A stretch of 64,000 nt of DNA from Portulaca oleracea (Eukaryota; Streptophyta; Magnoliopsida; Caryophyllales; Portulacaceae): assembly GCA_029582165.1 (NCBI GenBank), contig CM055888.1, positions 18,915,501 to 18,979,500 of the forward strand. Reading direction: 5' to 3'. This document shows, in pieces, positions 1 through 10,491 of this stretch (positions are counted from its first letter, which is position 1; every line of letters starts with the position of its first letter). Below the pieces are notes generated by a model that was given only the letters and a program-made list of their open reading frames with translations, did not search any database and was not told the origin of the DNA. Position numbers and translations under genes: made by a program.

Positions 1-279
1 TCATTCGATCAAACGATTCATTCTTGTTGTAAGTTTCAATCTATTCTTTTGAATCTTTTGATTTCCATTGCATTTTCATTCCATTCTATTCCATACCAAC
101 CAGAATACATCCCCATTCATTCGATCACCTATCCATCCATTCGTCCATCATCCATTATTCATTCATTTACACTCCATTTCCATTTTTTCATTCGTTTAAA
201 AATCAATCTAACCAACCCCAAGTTTAAAGATCCTGTAGAATTTTGTGTAATGAGATCTCTTTGATCCCATTATACATCA
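1..279 (+). repeat. 5' LTR of element 1 (3' part only)
   Basis: It matches 4243-4521 of the 3' LTR with few differences. It contains the CATT/ATTC-rich stretch seen near the 3' end of nearly all LTRs here and ends in TATACATCA directly before the primer-binding site. Confidence 0.92.
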
Positions 280-283
280 AAAT

Positions 284-295
284 TGGTATCAGAGC
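284..295 (+). other. Primer-binding site of element 1 (initiator Met tRNA)
   Basis: TGGTATCAGAGC is complementary to the 3' end of plant initiator Met tRNA and lies 4 nt after the LTR end. Confidence 0.92.
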
Positions 296-554
296 CTAGA
301 AGATTGGTTCTTGTGCCATCTTTAAACATCTTTCCGTCACCATTCATCCTACAAAATCAGCCCACTCAAACGCCATCCATCCCCCATCAAATCTCCAAAC
401 CGTCCACCAAGAAACCCCATCAAGAAACCCACCCTCTAACCCAAACACAATCCCATCAAACCTAGCCTAAACACATTCCCCCATTTCGTCCCTTACATTT
501 CTCCATTAAATCGTGAGTCTTGTTTGAGTCTTTCTTCATCAAGATTCATATTCT

Positions 555-1373
555 ATGGCTTGCAAAAGATCTAGCATGAATTCACAAAGTGATTTACAAC
601 GTTTGGAGCAACAAATTCATGATCTCACTAAACAAATGGAAGAACTTGGGATCCTTCAGAAAAGATCAAGAAGCGCAAACTCACGTGAGGTACATCCTTA
701 TGAGGTTGAATATGAAACACCTTATGAATGGAGTAAACGTTCCAGCAAGAAGAATGGAAATAATGTTCAAGAAGAGTTTTTGCCATTTAATTACAAAGGA
801 GACTACATCAACAAACTTGAAAGAATGGAGCAAGGGAGCAAGGATGTGGTTGAATATACAATAGAATTCAGGCGGCAACTATGGACATATGCTCTTAAGG
901 AGAATGATCCGCGAGTTTTGGTATGTTACTCTCTTGGTCTTAATGATTACATTCGGTGTGTTGTTGTATATCAATCTTACACAAACTTGGAGGAGTTAAG
1001 TTCTTTAGCCCTTTATGTTGAAATACAAGTAAAGAATAAAGAACTTTGGGATAAAACCCATATACAACAAAGACCTCACAAACCATCCCAACAATCCCAC
1101 GCCAAGGACCTTCAAACTAAGACACCAACTCGTCCCAGACCTCTCGTTCAAAAGCCTACAAATCTGTCCCAAAACGCTCCTAAATTTCTCGTCCAAACGC
1201 CTCCAAAACAGCCTCTACAAGCTATTGCCCATCACTCCACAAAACAGCCCCTAAACCTCCCCACACCTACACTATCCAAAGCTCCTCAAAACAGCCTATA
1301 AACCTCACCACTCCCATTGTCCCAAGTACATGTCTATGTTGCCAAAGTTTTGATCATGTTGAAAGTGCATGTC
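555..1373 (+). pseudogene. Shortened Gag of element 1
   Basis: The frame opens at the ATG at 555, after a C-rich leader, and runs to a stop at 1299-1301. It begins with a heptad-like region (QRLEQQIHDLTKQMEELG). It continues with the C-terminal half of a Ty3/gypsy capsid (QGSKDVVEYTIEFRRQLW, then SLGLNDYIR and ELSSLALYVE) and a Pro/Gln-rich linker. The N-terminal capsid half found in elements 2, 3, 5 and 7 (around IPEFDGNLDPENFLDWMQ and HASIWW) is absent, by the same deletion as in elements 4 and 6. A zinc knuckle, CLCCQSFDHVESAC, is encoded at 1332-1373 in a different frame, so there is at least one frameshift. Structural role in particle assembly is inferred from the family. Confidence 0.8.
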
Positions 1374-1393
1374 CTAAGGAGAAAGAAGTATCT

Positions 1394-3114
1394 TTGGTTG
1401 ATTGTCAAACATCATTAAGCATGCAACCAGAAATTGAAAGTGTGGTATTTGATGTATTTGTCGAGCATGAGGATGTTCATGAAACGAGTAATAACCTTGG
1501 CATGAATGAGGTATGTAGCGTACCTCATGAAGTACACGAGGAAGAAAAAAAGGAAGATATTATAATAGAAAAGATGTATGTAGAAGAATTAAATGGAGAA
1601 GAGTTGCTTGTTGTAAGTAGAGTCTTGAAAGAGGCTAGTGTTCCGTAAGATCAACAACAAAGAGAGCCTATTTCTTACTCTCATTATACCATCCAAGAAG
1701 AAGTATGTTTATTGATCCAAGAAGGAGAAAGTAGTGCCATCTATAAGGACCATGGCAATGATATTGGCCTCGCTACAACAAGGGTCCAAACATTACAAAC
1801 AGAGAGCTATTCAGACGGTCATTCATTTCATGACAAGGACATTCATTTTGATCCAAGAAGTTTAGTAAATCTTTTTTTTTACAAGATTTACAAAAATTCA
1901 TTATATTGTAATATTACTTCTATGGATTCTTGTTATACTTTGTTGGAAGAATCAAAGTTGTATGATAGGAGTATCATGCCCCAAGAGGCGTCCTTATTAC
2001 CACCTTGTGTCTCACGGCTCAAGGAGGATCAAAGCACTCTTATGGCACTTATGGAGAATAAGTATCATGAATTTGAAGAACCAAGGAGTCTCATTCTTAC
2101 ACCAATGGAGGTTGGAAACCGTGAACCTATAAAGGATCAATGTCCTTTACCGTCACTTGTTCTCATTTGTGAATATTTGGATGAAAGACAAGCACCATCG
2201 ACAAGTGACCACTCTCTCTTATCTCTTTGGAAACGTTTCTCTCTTATGAGTATCATCATACAAAAGTATCATCAAAGGCTGCCATCGAATCCCTTGATTC
2301 ATCACCGAATGGCCTATGCAAAGGATCAAGCGCAATTCATGGATAACTACATCAACGTCCTTGATTTTCATAGTATACAACATATTTTGAAAGAGTATGT
2401 ACCATTGCAATGTAAAGAGAATGTATTTGTATACTTTGATAACATTTTTGTATGTAGTAGAAGTAGAAAGGAGTATGTAACTCCTTTGAGTTAGCCTTAT
2501 CGAAGTATGAGAAGCCACATGGAAAATTGGAGAAGTACTTGGAGAAATGTCCTTACCTCTCGTCCAAGAATGTGCTATCTCAACATATCTCGTCAAATGG
2601 AGAAATTCAATTGGACAAAAGGAAGAAAGGAACTAGTCAAGAAGCTTTCATACTTGCATCCATACTTGAGGTACTATGTCTTTTAAAGGATGCTAAAGAT
2701 CATCATATTCTTTTATTCCCTATTCTTGCATCATATTTTTTCATTACAAATGGAGTTGAGAAAGGTGAAATCCCATCTCAAGGAAGTTGTCCCCTGGATT
2801 ATTTTGGTGAAATACTAAGTGGAGAAAAGAAGAAGCTACATGCTTATGGCTTAGCATTCATACTTGTTGCTATCATGAGGGTATTTGAGCAAAAGGAATA
2901 TTATCTTGGAGGATTCATGCTTAAGCTTCGTGATTCTTACAAAGTATTGGAGTATGTTTCATATGATAAGAAGATCAAGCCATCATTATGCTTTGAGATG
3001 AAGTATTCGATTCATTCATCAAAACCAAGTCACTTGGTGGAAGTAAGTCCTTTACATAAAGGAAGTTTTCTAACGAGAAGATATATGTTTGATTCAAGAG
3101 TACTTCGGCTTTAA
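1394..3114 (+). pseudogene. Catalytically dead PR-RT-RNase H region of element 1
   Basis: Three frames (1394-1648, 1712-2494, 2527-3114) cover an acidic linker and then sequence alignable with the Pol of elements 2, 5 and 7. The protease DGGSCTN site reads as an EGESS-type peptide. The trailing LLGRPWLFDR reads LLEESKLYDR. The RT box YFDD is YFDN at 2432-2443, inside FVYFDNIFVCSRSRKEYV. The RNase H part aligns as FITNGVEKGE to FGEI and has lost its acidic residues except one. Breaks are a stop at about 2493 and another before 3115. It agrees closely in protein sequence with element 4 (17730-18986), so the altered sites were inherited and are not private decay of this copy. Confidence 0.75.
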
Positions 3115-3515
3115 TATATCAAGGAGTTGTTTAAAGATGATATTATGATCGTTGAAGGTCATTCTTCAAAGATGGAACGTCATATTACTAATATCTTCAT
3201 CATGAGTTACAAGCTTGTGAATCTATACTTTGAAGTTGAGAAGTTATATGAGATTTCTACATTCTCCATGAATAAACGAGATTTGAAGCACCATAATGTC
3301 ATTAAAAAGAGATCTATGATGATTTCAAAGCATTTAAAAAGAGAGTTTGTAATCTCTTCAAGAAACGCAAGAGGAAGAAGCAAGTTGACGTGTACAATAT
3401 TTTTGGAAAGATTTCTTATAAGAAGAAGGATGAGCTTAGAAGAAGAAGTGCTATGTAACGGTTTAGAAGAAGTTTTGTCTAAGTTTGAGGACAAACTTTT
3501 TCAGCCGGGGGAGAA
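3115..3515 (+). pseudogene. Integrase remnant and C-terminal tail of element 1
   Basis: YIKELFKDD is fused directly to a piece matching the integrase core (IVEGHSSKMERHIT, YKLVNLYFEVEKLYEIS). The zinc-finger part present in element 4 is missing, with a GATGAT microhomology at the join. The first core Asp (VVDRFSK in active relatives) is Glu, and VSDRDSKF is not conserved. The lineage-specific IYDDFKAFKKR tail is encoded from about 3308 in a shifted frame. The last codons run into the polypurine tract. Confidence 0.7.
3504..3515 (+). other. Polypurine tract of element 1
   Basis: GCCGGGGGAGAA immediately precedes the TG of the 3' LTR, the expected place for plus-strand priming. Elements 3, 4 and 6 have near-identical tracts. 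Confidence 0.8.
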
Positions 3516-4521
3516 TGATGTATAATCGCCAAGCTATATACATCAAGGTTAGCTAAGAGGACCTTAATCCAGCTTGAAGCTACAAATGACATCTAAGGCA
3601 ACCTTAACTACGATGGTTTATTAAGCTCAAGGTAGAAAGCACGAAGGACCTTGATGGTATTCTAGCTTACAAGGAGTTACTCTTATATATATATATATAT
3701 ATATGAGGACATTGACGAGCTTATCAAGTGCAGTTCGATATTTTGCTCTATAACTCTAGATCCATACGTCTATTAAGGAAGTCATCCAAAGACAGATTGA
3801 AGTACATTGAAAGAGCTTTCCAATGGTTTTTGAATCTTGGAAAACGGACAAGTATTGAAGGAGATATAGCTAGTTCTTTCTAGTGTTGTATTTTAGAAAG
3901 TCCTTTATGTTTTTATGATGTAATCAATGTAGAGCATGATGTAAGCCTCAAGGGCCTAACTTCTTTATTAGTACACGTCCAAGGGGGCTTAGGATTACTA
4001 TAAATACCCCCTTAGGCCTCTTGTAATTCATATCACATATCACATAATATACACAAATCAAATCAAAAGCTTTTGCTTTGTTCTCTCTAACCTTTGCGTT
4101 AGAATTTGAGTCTTCTTGAGAGGAGTCTCTTTGAATCTCTTCTTCTATTCTAAGATTGGCTATCTTAGATTGGTGATAGGAAGAGTTGGAGGATTCTAGG
4201 AGTGGTGAATCTGTATCTCCTTAGAAGATCCCAACCCGTTTATCATTCGATCAAACGATTCATTCTTGTTGTAAGTTGCAATCTATTCTTTTGAATCTTT
4301 TGATTTCCATTGCATTTTCATTCCATTCTATTCCATACCAACCAGAATACATCCCCATTCATTCATCCACCCATCCATCCATTCGTCCATCATCCATTAT
4401 TCATTCATTTACACTCCATTTCCATCTTTTCATTCCTTTAAGAATCAATCTAACCAACCCCAAGTTTAAAGATCCTGTAGAATGTTGTGTAATGAGATCT
4501 CTTTGATCCCATTATACATCA
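3516..4521 (+). repeat. 3' LTR of element 1 (1006 bp)
   Basis: It starts TGATGTATA and ends TATACATCA. Within the first 30 nt the opening is repeated inverted (TGATGTATA, 12 nt, TATACATCA). A (TA)n run lies at about 3683-3704, a TATA box at 3999 and CATT-rich sequence near the end. It is followed at 4522 by unrelated sequence of the host element. Confidence 0.93.
3999..4006 (+). promoter_or_regulatory. TATA box in 3' LTR of element 1
   Basis: TATAAATA is flanked by a GGGGGCTTAGG / CCCCCTTAGG pair, giving the loop of an inverted repeat like those around the TATA boxes of the other LTRs. Transcription from the LTR would start about 30 nt downstream. Confidence 0.7.
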
Positions 4522-5140
4522 CCTGAAGTAGCAGCGGGCTCCCTCGAAAGTCATGTTCTGGATTCAGGTTATCCAAGCCCATCATGGTTTCCGCTAACAT
4601 TAGGGGCACGGGATTGTAGCCTCGGGACATGTCATCGACGATTTGAATTAAATTCGCAGGTCCGGTTCTTTTGCCGCCGTGATAAAAACAAAACTCGCCA
4701 AGGAGACATAATACGAGCGCTCGCACTCGTATCACAGGACCATATTCCAATGTATCAGGAGATTGAAAATATTCGACTATGGTTTGGAAGTGTACCTTTT
4801 CGCCGAATATGGCACTTCCGATGACCCAGGACGACAGACATAAGAGGTCCTTGTATTGCTTGGGAATGTCCATTGGTGTTGGAGGCGACGTCGGCCGAGC
4901 AAAGTGATTTGTCCCTAAGATTGAGGACCATTCCTCCGGAAGCGGACACAACTCCTTCCACGCGAAGCTAAAGACATGCATCTTCTGATCCCAAAAAGTT
5001 TCCGCCGCACGGAGAAAATCGTTGTTAATCCTCACTTGTCGAAGGCTCAACAAGCTCGTCAATTTGTATCTTCCAAGCTCTTTCTTCTCCTCCTTGGGTA
5101 AAGTGCTCATCCAAGTTGCAAGTGTCTTCTCGAACGCCAT
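4522..5140 (-). pseudogene. DUF7745-like cargo gene of the Tat-like element, truncated
   Basis: On the minus strand the frame opens at the ATG at 5140 and gives about 206 residues before element 1 cuts it at 4522; an apparent extension to 4466 is LTR sequence. It begins MAFEKTLATWMSTLPKEEKK and contains AAETFWDQKMHVFSF followed by ELCPLPEEWSSILG. That resembles the WDP...F.F...E..PT.EE....G signature of DUF7745-type plant proteins, which occur widely in transposable elements. Function is unknown. The start is supported by a TATA box about 95 nt upstream and a CT-rich leader. Family assignment is from memory of the motif; the coding frame itself is clear. Confidence 0.6.
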
Positions 5141-5233
5141 GAGAATCGGGGATTTTCTTTGTGTTTTAGGAGAATATGCGGTGAAGGCTTAGAAGTAGAG
5201 ATGAGGAGTGATGATTACATGCATAACATGGGG

Positions 5234-5241
5234 TATTTATA
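5234..5241 (-). promoter_or_regulatory. TATA box of the DUF7745-like gene
   Basis: TATAAATA on the minus strand (TATTTATA on plus) lies about 95 nt upstream of the ATG at 5140. A start site near 5205 would give a leader of about 65 nt. The gene therefore seems to have its own promoter and not to depend on the LTR. Confidence 0.6.
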
Positions 5242-5373
5242 CACCTTCATTCAAGCTCAAAAATGGAGAAATGCAGTCAGCAAGTGATCATGGAGCCATT
5301 GCATTCATATCCCATGATTTTAGCCATTTAGCAATGGCTAGCAACCAAAAAAAAAAAGGGAGGGGGGGAATAA

Positions 5374-5473
5374 ATCAAAACCCGCGCGGGTTTTGATCTG
5401 CCCAGGTCTACACACACACTTGCCCAATCCCAGGCCCAGGGCCTGCTGAAGAGAAAGCCCGCGCGGGCTTTCT
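5374..5473. repeat. Two perfect GC-core palindromes
   Basis: 5374-5397 is a 24-nt perfect palindrome with arms ATCAAAA/TTTTGAT around CCCGCGCGGG. 5452-5473 is a 22-nt perfect palindrome with arms AGAAAG/CTTTCT around CCCGCGCGGG. Both lie upstream of the DUF7745-like gene and are flanked by GGCCC/GGGCC words. They are two of about eleven copies in this element. Confidence 0.9.
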
Positions 5474-5885
5474 ATCGCCATGGGCCGCCTCTCCGACGCT
5501 CGGCCCACCCGCTTCTAATTGTATTTGGGCCATGGAATTAAACTGGACCGTTTGTGCATTTTTAATGTTTCGAATCCTAACCCAATGATGCTCGGTTCTG
5601 AAATTTTTGATCGTTGTTTACTCTGACACTTAAGTTTTTGTTTTCTTTTATTTTCTTTTCTTTTTGGGGAAGCGGGATTAAGTTGGGTTTAATCCCGTCA
5701 TGTAGAGAGTCGTTCAATGTATTAATAAAATAAATCCGTGCATTCACCAAGTCTTGCATATAAAACAAGAAATAAAATGCATAAAAGTCTTGCATTAAAA
5801 TAAAAGAAAAGTAGTACAAAATTAGCCTTGCATAACAGAAGTCTAAAAATGGATAGAGTCTTGTTTGTCATCGGTTTGATCACTA
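5474..5885. other. Spacer between the two cargo genes
   Basis: AT-rich sequence with no gene I can support. A frame at 5577-5819 on the minus strand is rich in Phe/Tyr and resembles nothing. It may hold the 3' end of the PMD gene transcript. Confidence 0.5.
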
Positions 5886-8572
5886 CAGGGAGCCCGAATC
5901 GCCGCTGTCTTCAACCAAGTCGGCACTAGCATGAGCAATCCCAGCGTTAGAGGCACCGGCCGTACCGAAATAAGTGTCCCAGGAATAGTAGTCAGAACCA
6001 GGAGCCGTCTGCGGTGGCCCAGACAAGGGAACTTTGGAAGGATGCATGCTCGACGGTGATGATATGGAATGATCCTGTGAACCAGCTAGCTATGAATGAT
6101 CAGGAACACGCCACTCAACAGAAGGGGTAGGCCATACGGGACCAGTTCCATAACCGGGGGCTGGCCAACCAGAAGAGGTAGATCCTCCTAGCCAAGAGTG
6201 TTGGGGTGCAGACCACTCTTGCGTACCCGCAGGCCATGAAGGACCCATTCCAGGAGCCGGGACTGGCCATCCAGCAGAGTAAGAGCAAGAACCAAAGGAG
6301 GAGGCGTCGTATGGTGCAGGACGTGAGGAAGCGTCATCCGCTAGGGCTTGACTTCCAGGTACCCTACGGATGCACTTAAGTCATGGTCCCTCACCACAAT
6401 CTCTCGACCACGACGAGCAGAACGCACTGAAGCTGCAGTGCGGCAAGAATGAGAAGGCCGGTTGGTAGCACTCGACTTTGAAGCATCCTCCACCCAATAG
6501 GAATGAGGCTGGGTATCGCCACCATACCCAACGCTATGATGTGACCCCCCTTGGCCAAGATGCTCCTCTAAGGACATCTGAGCCATGTCTTCATCCATAG
6601 AGCGACGACGTCTACTACCAGATCCCTTACGATGGGACCTAGTTGAATGATGACCCTCAACCATGATGCCTTTACCACGACCCTCCGGCACAACTGCTAG
6701 GGGAGGACGAGAGGACCCACCAACCTCCTCCCGTGATCGGCCCCGGGAAGAATATTCCCCCACCGAAGAACGACGTAGGGGCTCAGTACGAGGAACTCCC
6801 GCAGTAGAGCGTCGAGGTGGTTCTCGAGGAACAGACTCCGCATCGGCCTCCATGTCAGCTCTTCCGGCGGTATTCCCGCGATATCTGCCTGAGCCAGTGA
6901 ATGATCGGTTGAAATGCTTCAACATAGTACTCCACTCTTTAGTCATTTGCCTGAAGCTAGACCATCATGGTTGAAAGGTAATGAGAACAAAGGTTACGCA
7001 TGTATAAGTGGCATATGAGATAAAAGGAAGCAACAAGAAATGAGGAATTACTGGTTTCCGATCAAACTCTTGGAGTGCAGAGCACTGACTACTAGTCTTA
7101 ACATCCAAGAAACCACCGATCTTTCTTCTCACTAGTTGGGCCTCCACCTCAGCAGCCATAGCAAAGGGCCCCAGCATGGTTAGGAATCGGTCAAAAGCAC
7201 AACATAGGAAAAGTGGGAGATACATACCACTCGGGGCGCTAAACGACTCAAGTAGCGTTGGAATTCCTCATTAAACTGCTCCTGTGGGACATCATGCACG
7301 AAGTTGTCGAAGTCTCGATCACGAATCCAATCTCCCAAGACATTCGGAGCGACTCGCCAAGGCTCGAACACGTGCTCTGGAGGATCCTGGGGTATGAGGC
7401 CAGGATATCCCCCCAGGATCTTCCTTGTAGCTCCCTCCCCCAGGTACCATATGAAGCCCGAAGGTCCCTCCATCAAGATGCGGAGGCGAGTATCGTCCTC
7501 CACTTGTTGCAAAGGGGTGGGCAATCCACTCAAGTCAAACTCAGCCCATGGATGCCAGTTTACGTGGTCCTGTGAAAGAAAGAGAGTCATTTCAAGAATG
7601 GAGGTAAAAAAAATAAATAAATAAAGTTGTCAAGTATAAAGAAATACCGGGGTGAGATCATCCAGAGCGCGACGGATACGGTCAAGACTGCCCGACTGGA
7701 ATTTCTTCCCTCGAATACCCTCAGAAGTCCAGTGTTCAGCAGCTGGGACCGTCCTATTTCTCTTGGAACAAATGCCCAAGGATAGGATATACTCATATGC
7801 CCATGACTGCGCGAATATAAAGTCAAAGAAATAGCAAAAGAGTAGCAAAACTACAAAGAGGAGAGTCTTGGGTACATACCTCGAGCACCTTCCATAAAGA
7901 AGGACCATACTGAAAGCGGGTGTGAGACTCGTGGAGGTAAACTGGATCATCATCCGGCATCAGTCTGACACCGCGACGAAGCCAGAGGAGGAAATTCGCA
8001 TACGCAGCTTTACCCCAAATCAAGTTCCGGACCTCGTTCAAGTCCAGAAGATTCCGGAACCATGTCAAAGTAATGTTATCTCCCCGGTTGGCAAAAAGAG
8101 TGGCAGAAATAACATAAGCCAAGAAGATAAAGCGGCGTTGAACCCCGGGCAAATTTTAAAAGTTGGCATCACGGATGGCCACCTTGAAGTGCGCATAGGC
8201 AAGGTTGGACAGGCCTTGACCTGGGCCTAAACGCGCTGACACTGGACCCAGCAAGTCCAAAACCATTGGAGGGATCTCAGCATTGAAGACTATGTCACGC
8301 CCGCCCCAAGGAAGACCAGTAATCATAACAAAATCTGTGGGGGTAATCGTCATCTCACCCACAGGTAGATGGAAGGAGTTGGTCGTATCCCAAAACCTTT
8401 CCGCTATAGCGCGACCTATCACGCGAAATGTATGGCCTTTCCAGGCCACCAGGCGTTTCCAGAATGGCATGAGTCCTACCGCAGTAAGGGTGTTGCTAAC
8501 GAAATCCCCGGGAATTGAATCAGCTACCTTAAGGAGATCCTTTAGGACGCCGAGAGTTTTCAAGTTATCCTC
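5886..8572 (-). pseudogene. Plant mobile domain (MAIN-like, PMD-C type) cargo gene, interrupted
   Basis: On the minus strand an exon from 8572 to 7880 encodes the PMD: LVAWKGHTFRVIGRAIAERFW, then HLPVGEMTITPTDFVMITGLPW and, after an in-frame TAA at 8156-8158, FIFLAYVISATLFAN with LLDLNEVRNLIWGKAAYANF. These match the MAIN/MAIL1/PP7L-type PMD. Clean introns follow at 7879-7807 and 7647-7570 (GT...AG), with a donor at 7227. Later exons cover 7569-7228, roughly 7165-7050 and 6960-6341 (Arg/Ser-rich). After a one-base frame change near 6360 the coding-like sequence continues to about 5886 as a Gly/Pro/Trp-rich tail with recurring GWP-type repeats. Arabidopsis MAIN and MAIL1 are nuclear and help silence transposons. 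The TAA and frame change suggest decay, but splicing signals and domain order are well kept. Confidence 0.7.
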
Positions 8573-9115
8573 CTAGTGGCAAAACGGGAAAAGGCAAAAT
8601 TAAAATCGGGGGCTCACCTAATGCATTGACCAAGGCATAGTCTTTCAGGCCCTAGCTGGACCCAGCACCAACACTGGGCCCACATCCATGGCCCGCAAGA
8701 TAAAGGAATTGGAAAAAGTGAATACAAAAAAAAAGTAAAAAGAAAAAAAACTGCTGGCCCAAATAAGTCGGCCCAGCAGAGCCGAAACCCGCATGGGTTT
8801 TGGTCCTGCTAATGGGCCGCACATCCAGGCCCAGTTTTTTTGGTTGGGGTTTATGTCCCAGAAAACCCGCGCGGGTTTTCCCTATTTTAGTGGGCCGTTT
8901 TCTTTGTTTCCTTTGGGTCGAGCATATTTGTAACCCACTCTGTTTTCTTTGGGTCAGGTTTGGTCCGTCTCTCAAAATGGGTCATCATTGCAAATAAATA
9001 AAGGGACATCGTGTGCTTAAAATAATAAAAATCGACAAGACAAGAAAATTAAAATTCGTGCTTGCTCATTCTTCATTATTAAACTAAGCATCAAAAGAGG
9101 GGTTTCAACAATTAC
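8573..9115 (-). other. Probable first-intron region of the PMD gene, with palindromes
   Basis: A donor (GGCAAG/GTAATT, 9115) and an acceptor (CCACTAG, 8573) bracket this stretch. It contains a slightly imperfect palindrome at 8784-8800 (AAACCCGCATGGGTTT core) and a perfect 20-nt one at 8861-8880 (GAAAACCCGC/GCGGGTTTTC). Both sit between GGCCC and GGGCC words. A second possible donor at about 8617 would give an implausibly short 45-nt intron, so exon structure here is uncertain. Confidence 0.45.
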
Positions 9116-9277
9116 CTTGCCATGGGAACGGTAGAATCAAGCATGCTTCCAAGAATGGATGGTAAGATCCGAAGGGTCAGCATTTGCACCCGTAATAAAA
9201 TTGCGCCTTGAAGACATCTCGTGAGGCCATGCCGCCGCATGAGGAAAATGAGGATTTCTACGACCTCTACGATGCAT
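9116..9277 (-). other. Probable first exon of the PMD gene
   Basis: A CT-rich leader ends at an ATG at 9277 (MHRRGRRNPHF...), giving a 46-residue frame that stops at 9137-9139 before the donor at 9115. A second ATG in another frame stays open through the donor. Which one is used cannot be decided from sequence. The leader continues to about 9375, where element 2 separates it from its TATA box. Confidence 0.4.
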
Positions 9278-9391
9278 TTTCTCAAGAACCCGAATTATCT
9301 CCAAAAAAGAAGATTTCCAGAGAGAGAAAGAGAAGCTAGAGAGGTAATGAAGAGTTGAAGATGGAAGATGTGAATGAAAGAGGTGAATGAG

Positions 9392-10261
9392 TGATGTAGA
9401 TTTGGTCCCAAATATACATCATGGGAGCCAAATGGTTGATTTCATACAAAAGGAGCTTCAATCACTCATGCTTATCACTCGTCCAACTAGCTTCATCAAG
9501 GGTGGTTTGGTAATTTGCTCAATAACTCAAGATCCATGAATATGTTGTGAAAGTCATCCTAGCATCAAATGATCTACATCAAAGGAGCTTCACAATGGCT
9601 TTTGAATCTTTGAATTTGGACAAGAATAGAGCAAGTTATAATTGTTTTAATCTAGCTTATGTACATTTGTTTCTTTATGATGTCATACTTGTATTAGATG
9701 ATGTAAGCTAGATGCACCCCTTTTCTTGATTTGTACACGCCAAGGAGGTCCTTCATTTAGTATAAATAGACCCGTTGGGTGCCTTGTAATCACACATTAT
9801 TCAATAATACAATACAAATCAAATTCAACATGTTGTTGCTTTCTCTCTAGCTTTTGTGCTAGTTTTGTTTCTCTTGAGGGAGAATCGACTACTTCTAGCC
9901 TTGGGTTGGCATCCTTGGTGGTGATAGGTAGCATAGAAGAGTTCTTGAAGGTGGTGTGACTATATCCTTCCAAGATCTCCTCGCCATTATCAATCGTTCA
10001 TCAATTCGTGAGTTTCTCTTTGTATTTCATTGATCTTGTTTTGTTTCAATCCCAAGATTCATTTGAATATCATTCTATCATTCAAAGAAACTTTCATTCC
10101 AATCATTTCCACATTCATTTTCATTCATTCGTTCGTCCATTTCATCCATCCATTCATCCATTTCATTCGTTTCATTCATTCATTCATTCAAACTTAAAGA
10201 ACCATGTTAAAGATCCTTAGCTTTTGTATAATTTGATCATCCTTGGTCTCATTATACATCA
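9392..10261 (+). repeat. 5' LTR of element 2 (870 bp)
   Basis: It begins TGATGTAGATTTGG and ends TTATACATCA before a primer-binding site. The first 148 nt can encode an integrase tail ending at the TGA at 9537-9539. A TATA box (TATAAATA) lies near 9761, inside a CCAAGGAGGTC / GACCCGTTGG pair that is damaged compared with the 3' LTR. CATT-rich sequence follows. Confidence 0.94.
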
Positions 10262-10265
10262 AAAT

Positions 10266-10277
10266 TGGTATCAGAGC
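10266..10277 (+). other. Primer-binding site of element 2
   Basis: TGGTATCAGAGC, initiator Met tRNA complement, 4 nt after the LTR. Confidence 0.92.
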
Positions 10278-10491
10278 CAAGGATTTTGAATCTTGTGGTT
10301 CTTGATATAATCTTTTACAATCTTTTTCATCACAAATCCATTCCCCATCATCTCCATTCTCGTCCCCCATATAAACTCCACAAAGAACCCTCTAAACCCA
10401 AACACAATCTAGCCTAAACACATCTAAACTCTCGTCCCTACCCCCTAACCCAAACCGTGAGTTTCTTTGTGATCTTTTTGAAACAAGATTG

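Larger units (their letters stand above)
1..4521 (+). mobile_element. Element 1: nonautonomous Ty3/gypsy element, 5' end outside window
   Basis: A partial 5' LTR (1-279), a primer-binding site, Gag- and Pol-derived frames, a purine-rich tract and a complete 3' LTR (3516-4521) follow in order. The LTR is bounded by TGATGTATA and TATACATCA. The element interrupts the DUF7745-like gene of the Tat-like element, whose sequence resumes at 4522; the other target-site copy lies outside. Coding content is the same nonautonomous lineage as element 4: shortened Gag, inactive protease, and Pol without catalytic residues. Compared with element 4 it also lacks roughly 270 bp covering the integrase zinc finger. 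Confidence 0.9.

Noticed and set aside
284..295. tRNA-like matches at the TGGTATCAGAGC sites
   Set aside because: They are 12-nt primer-binding sites complementary to tRNA 3' ends; no tRNA gene body is present.
8573..8617. A 45-nt intron in the PMD gene
   Set aside because: Shorter than plant introns normally are; the acceptor more likely pairs with the donor at 9115.
10008..10220. Frames inside LTRs rich in His/Phe/Ser (also 24187-24399, 44719-45104, 47730-48109)
   Set aside because: They read through CATT/CATC simple sequence and recur only because the LTRs are repeated; no codon signal or family match.
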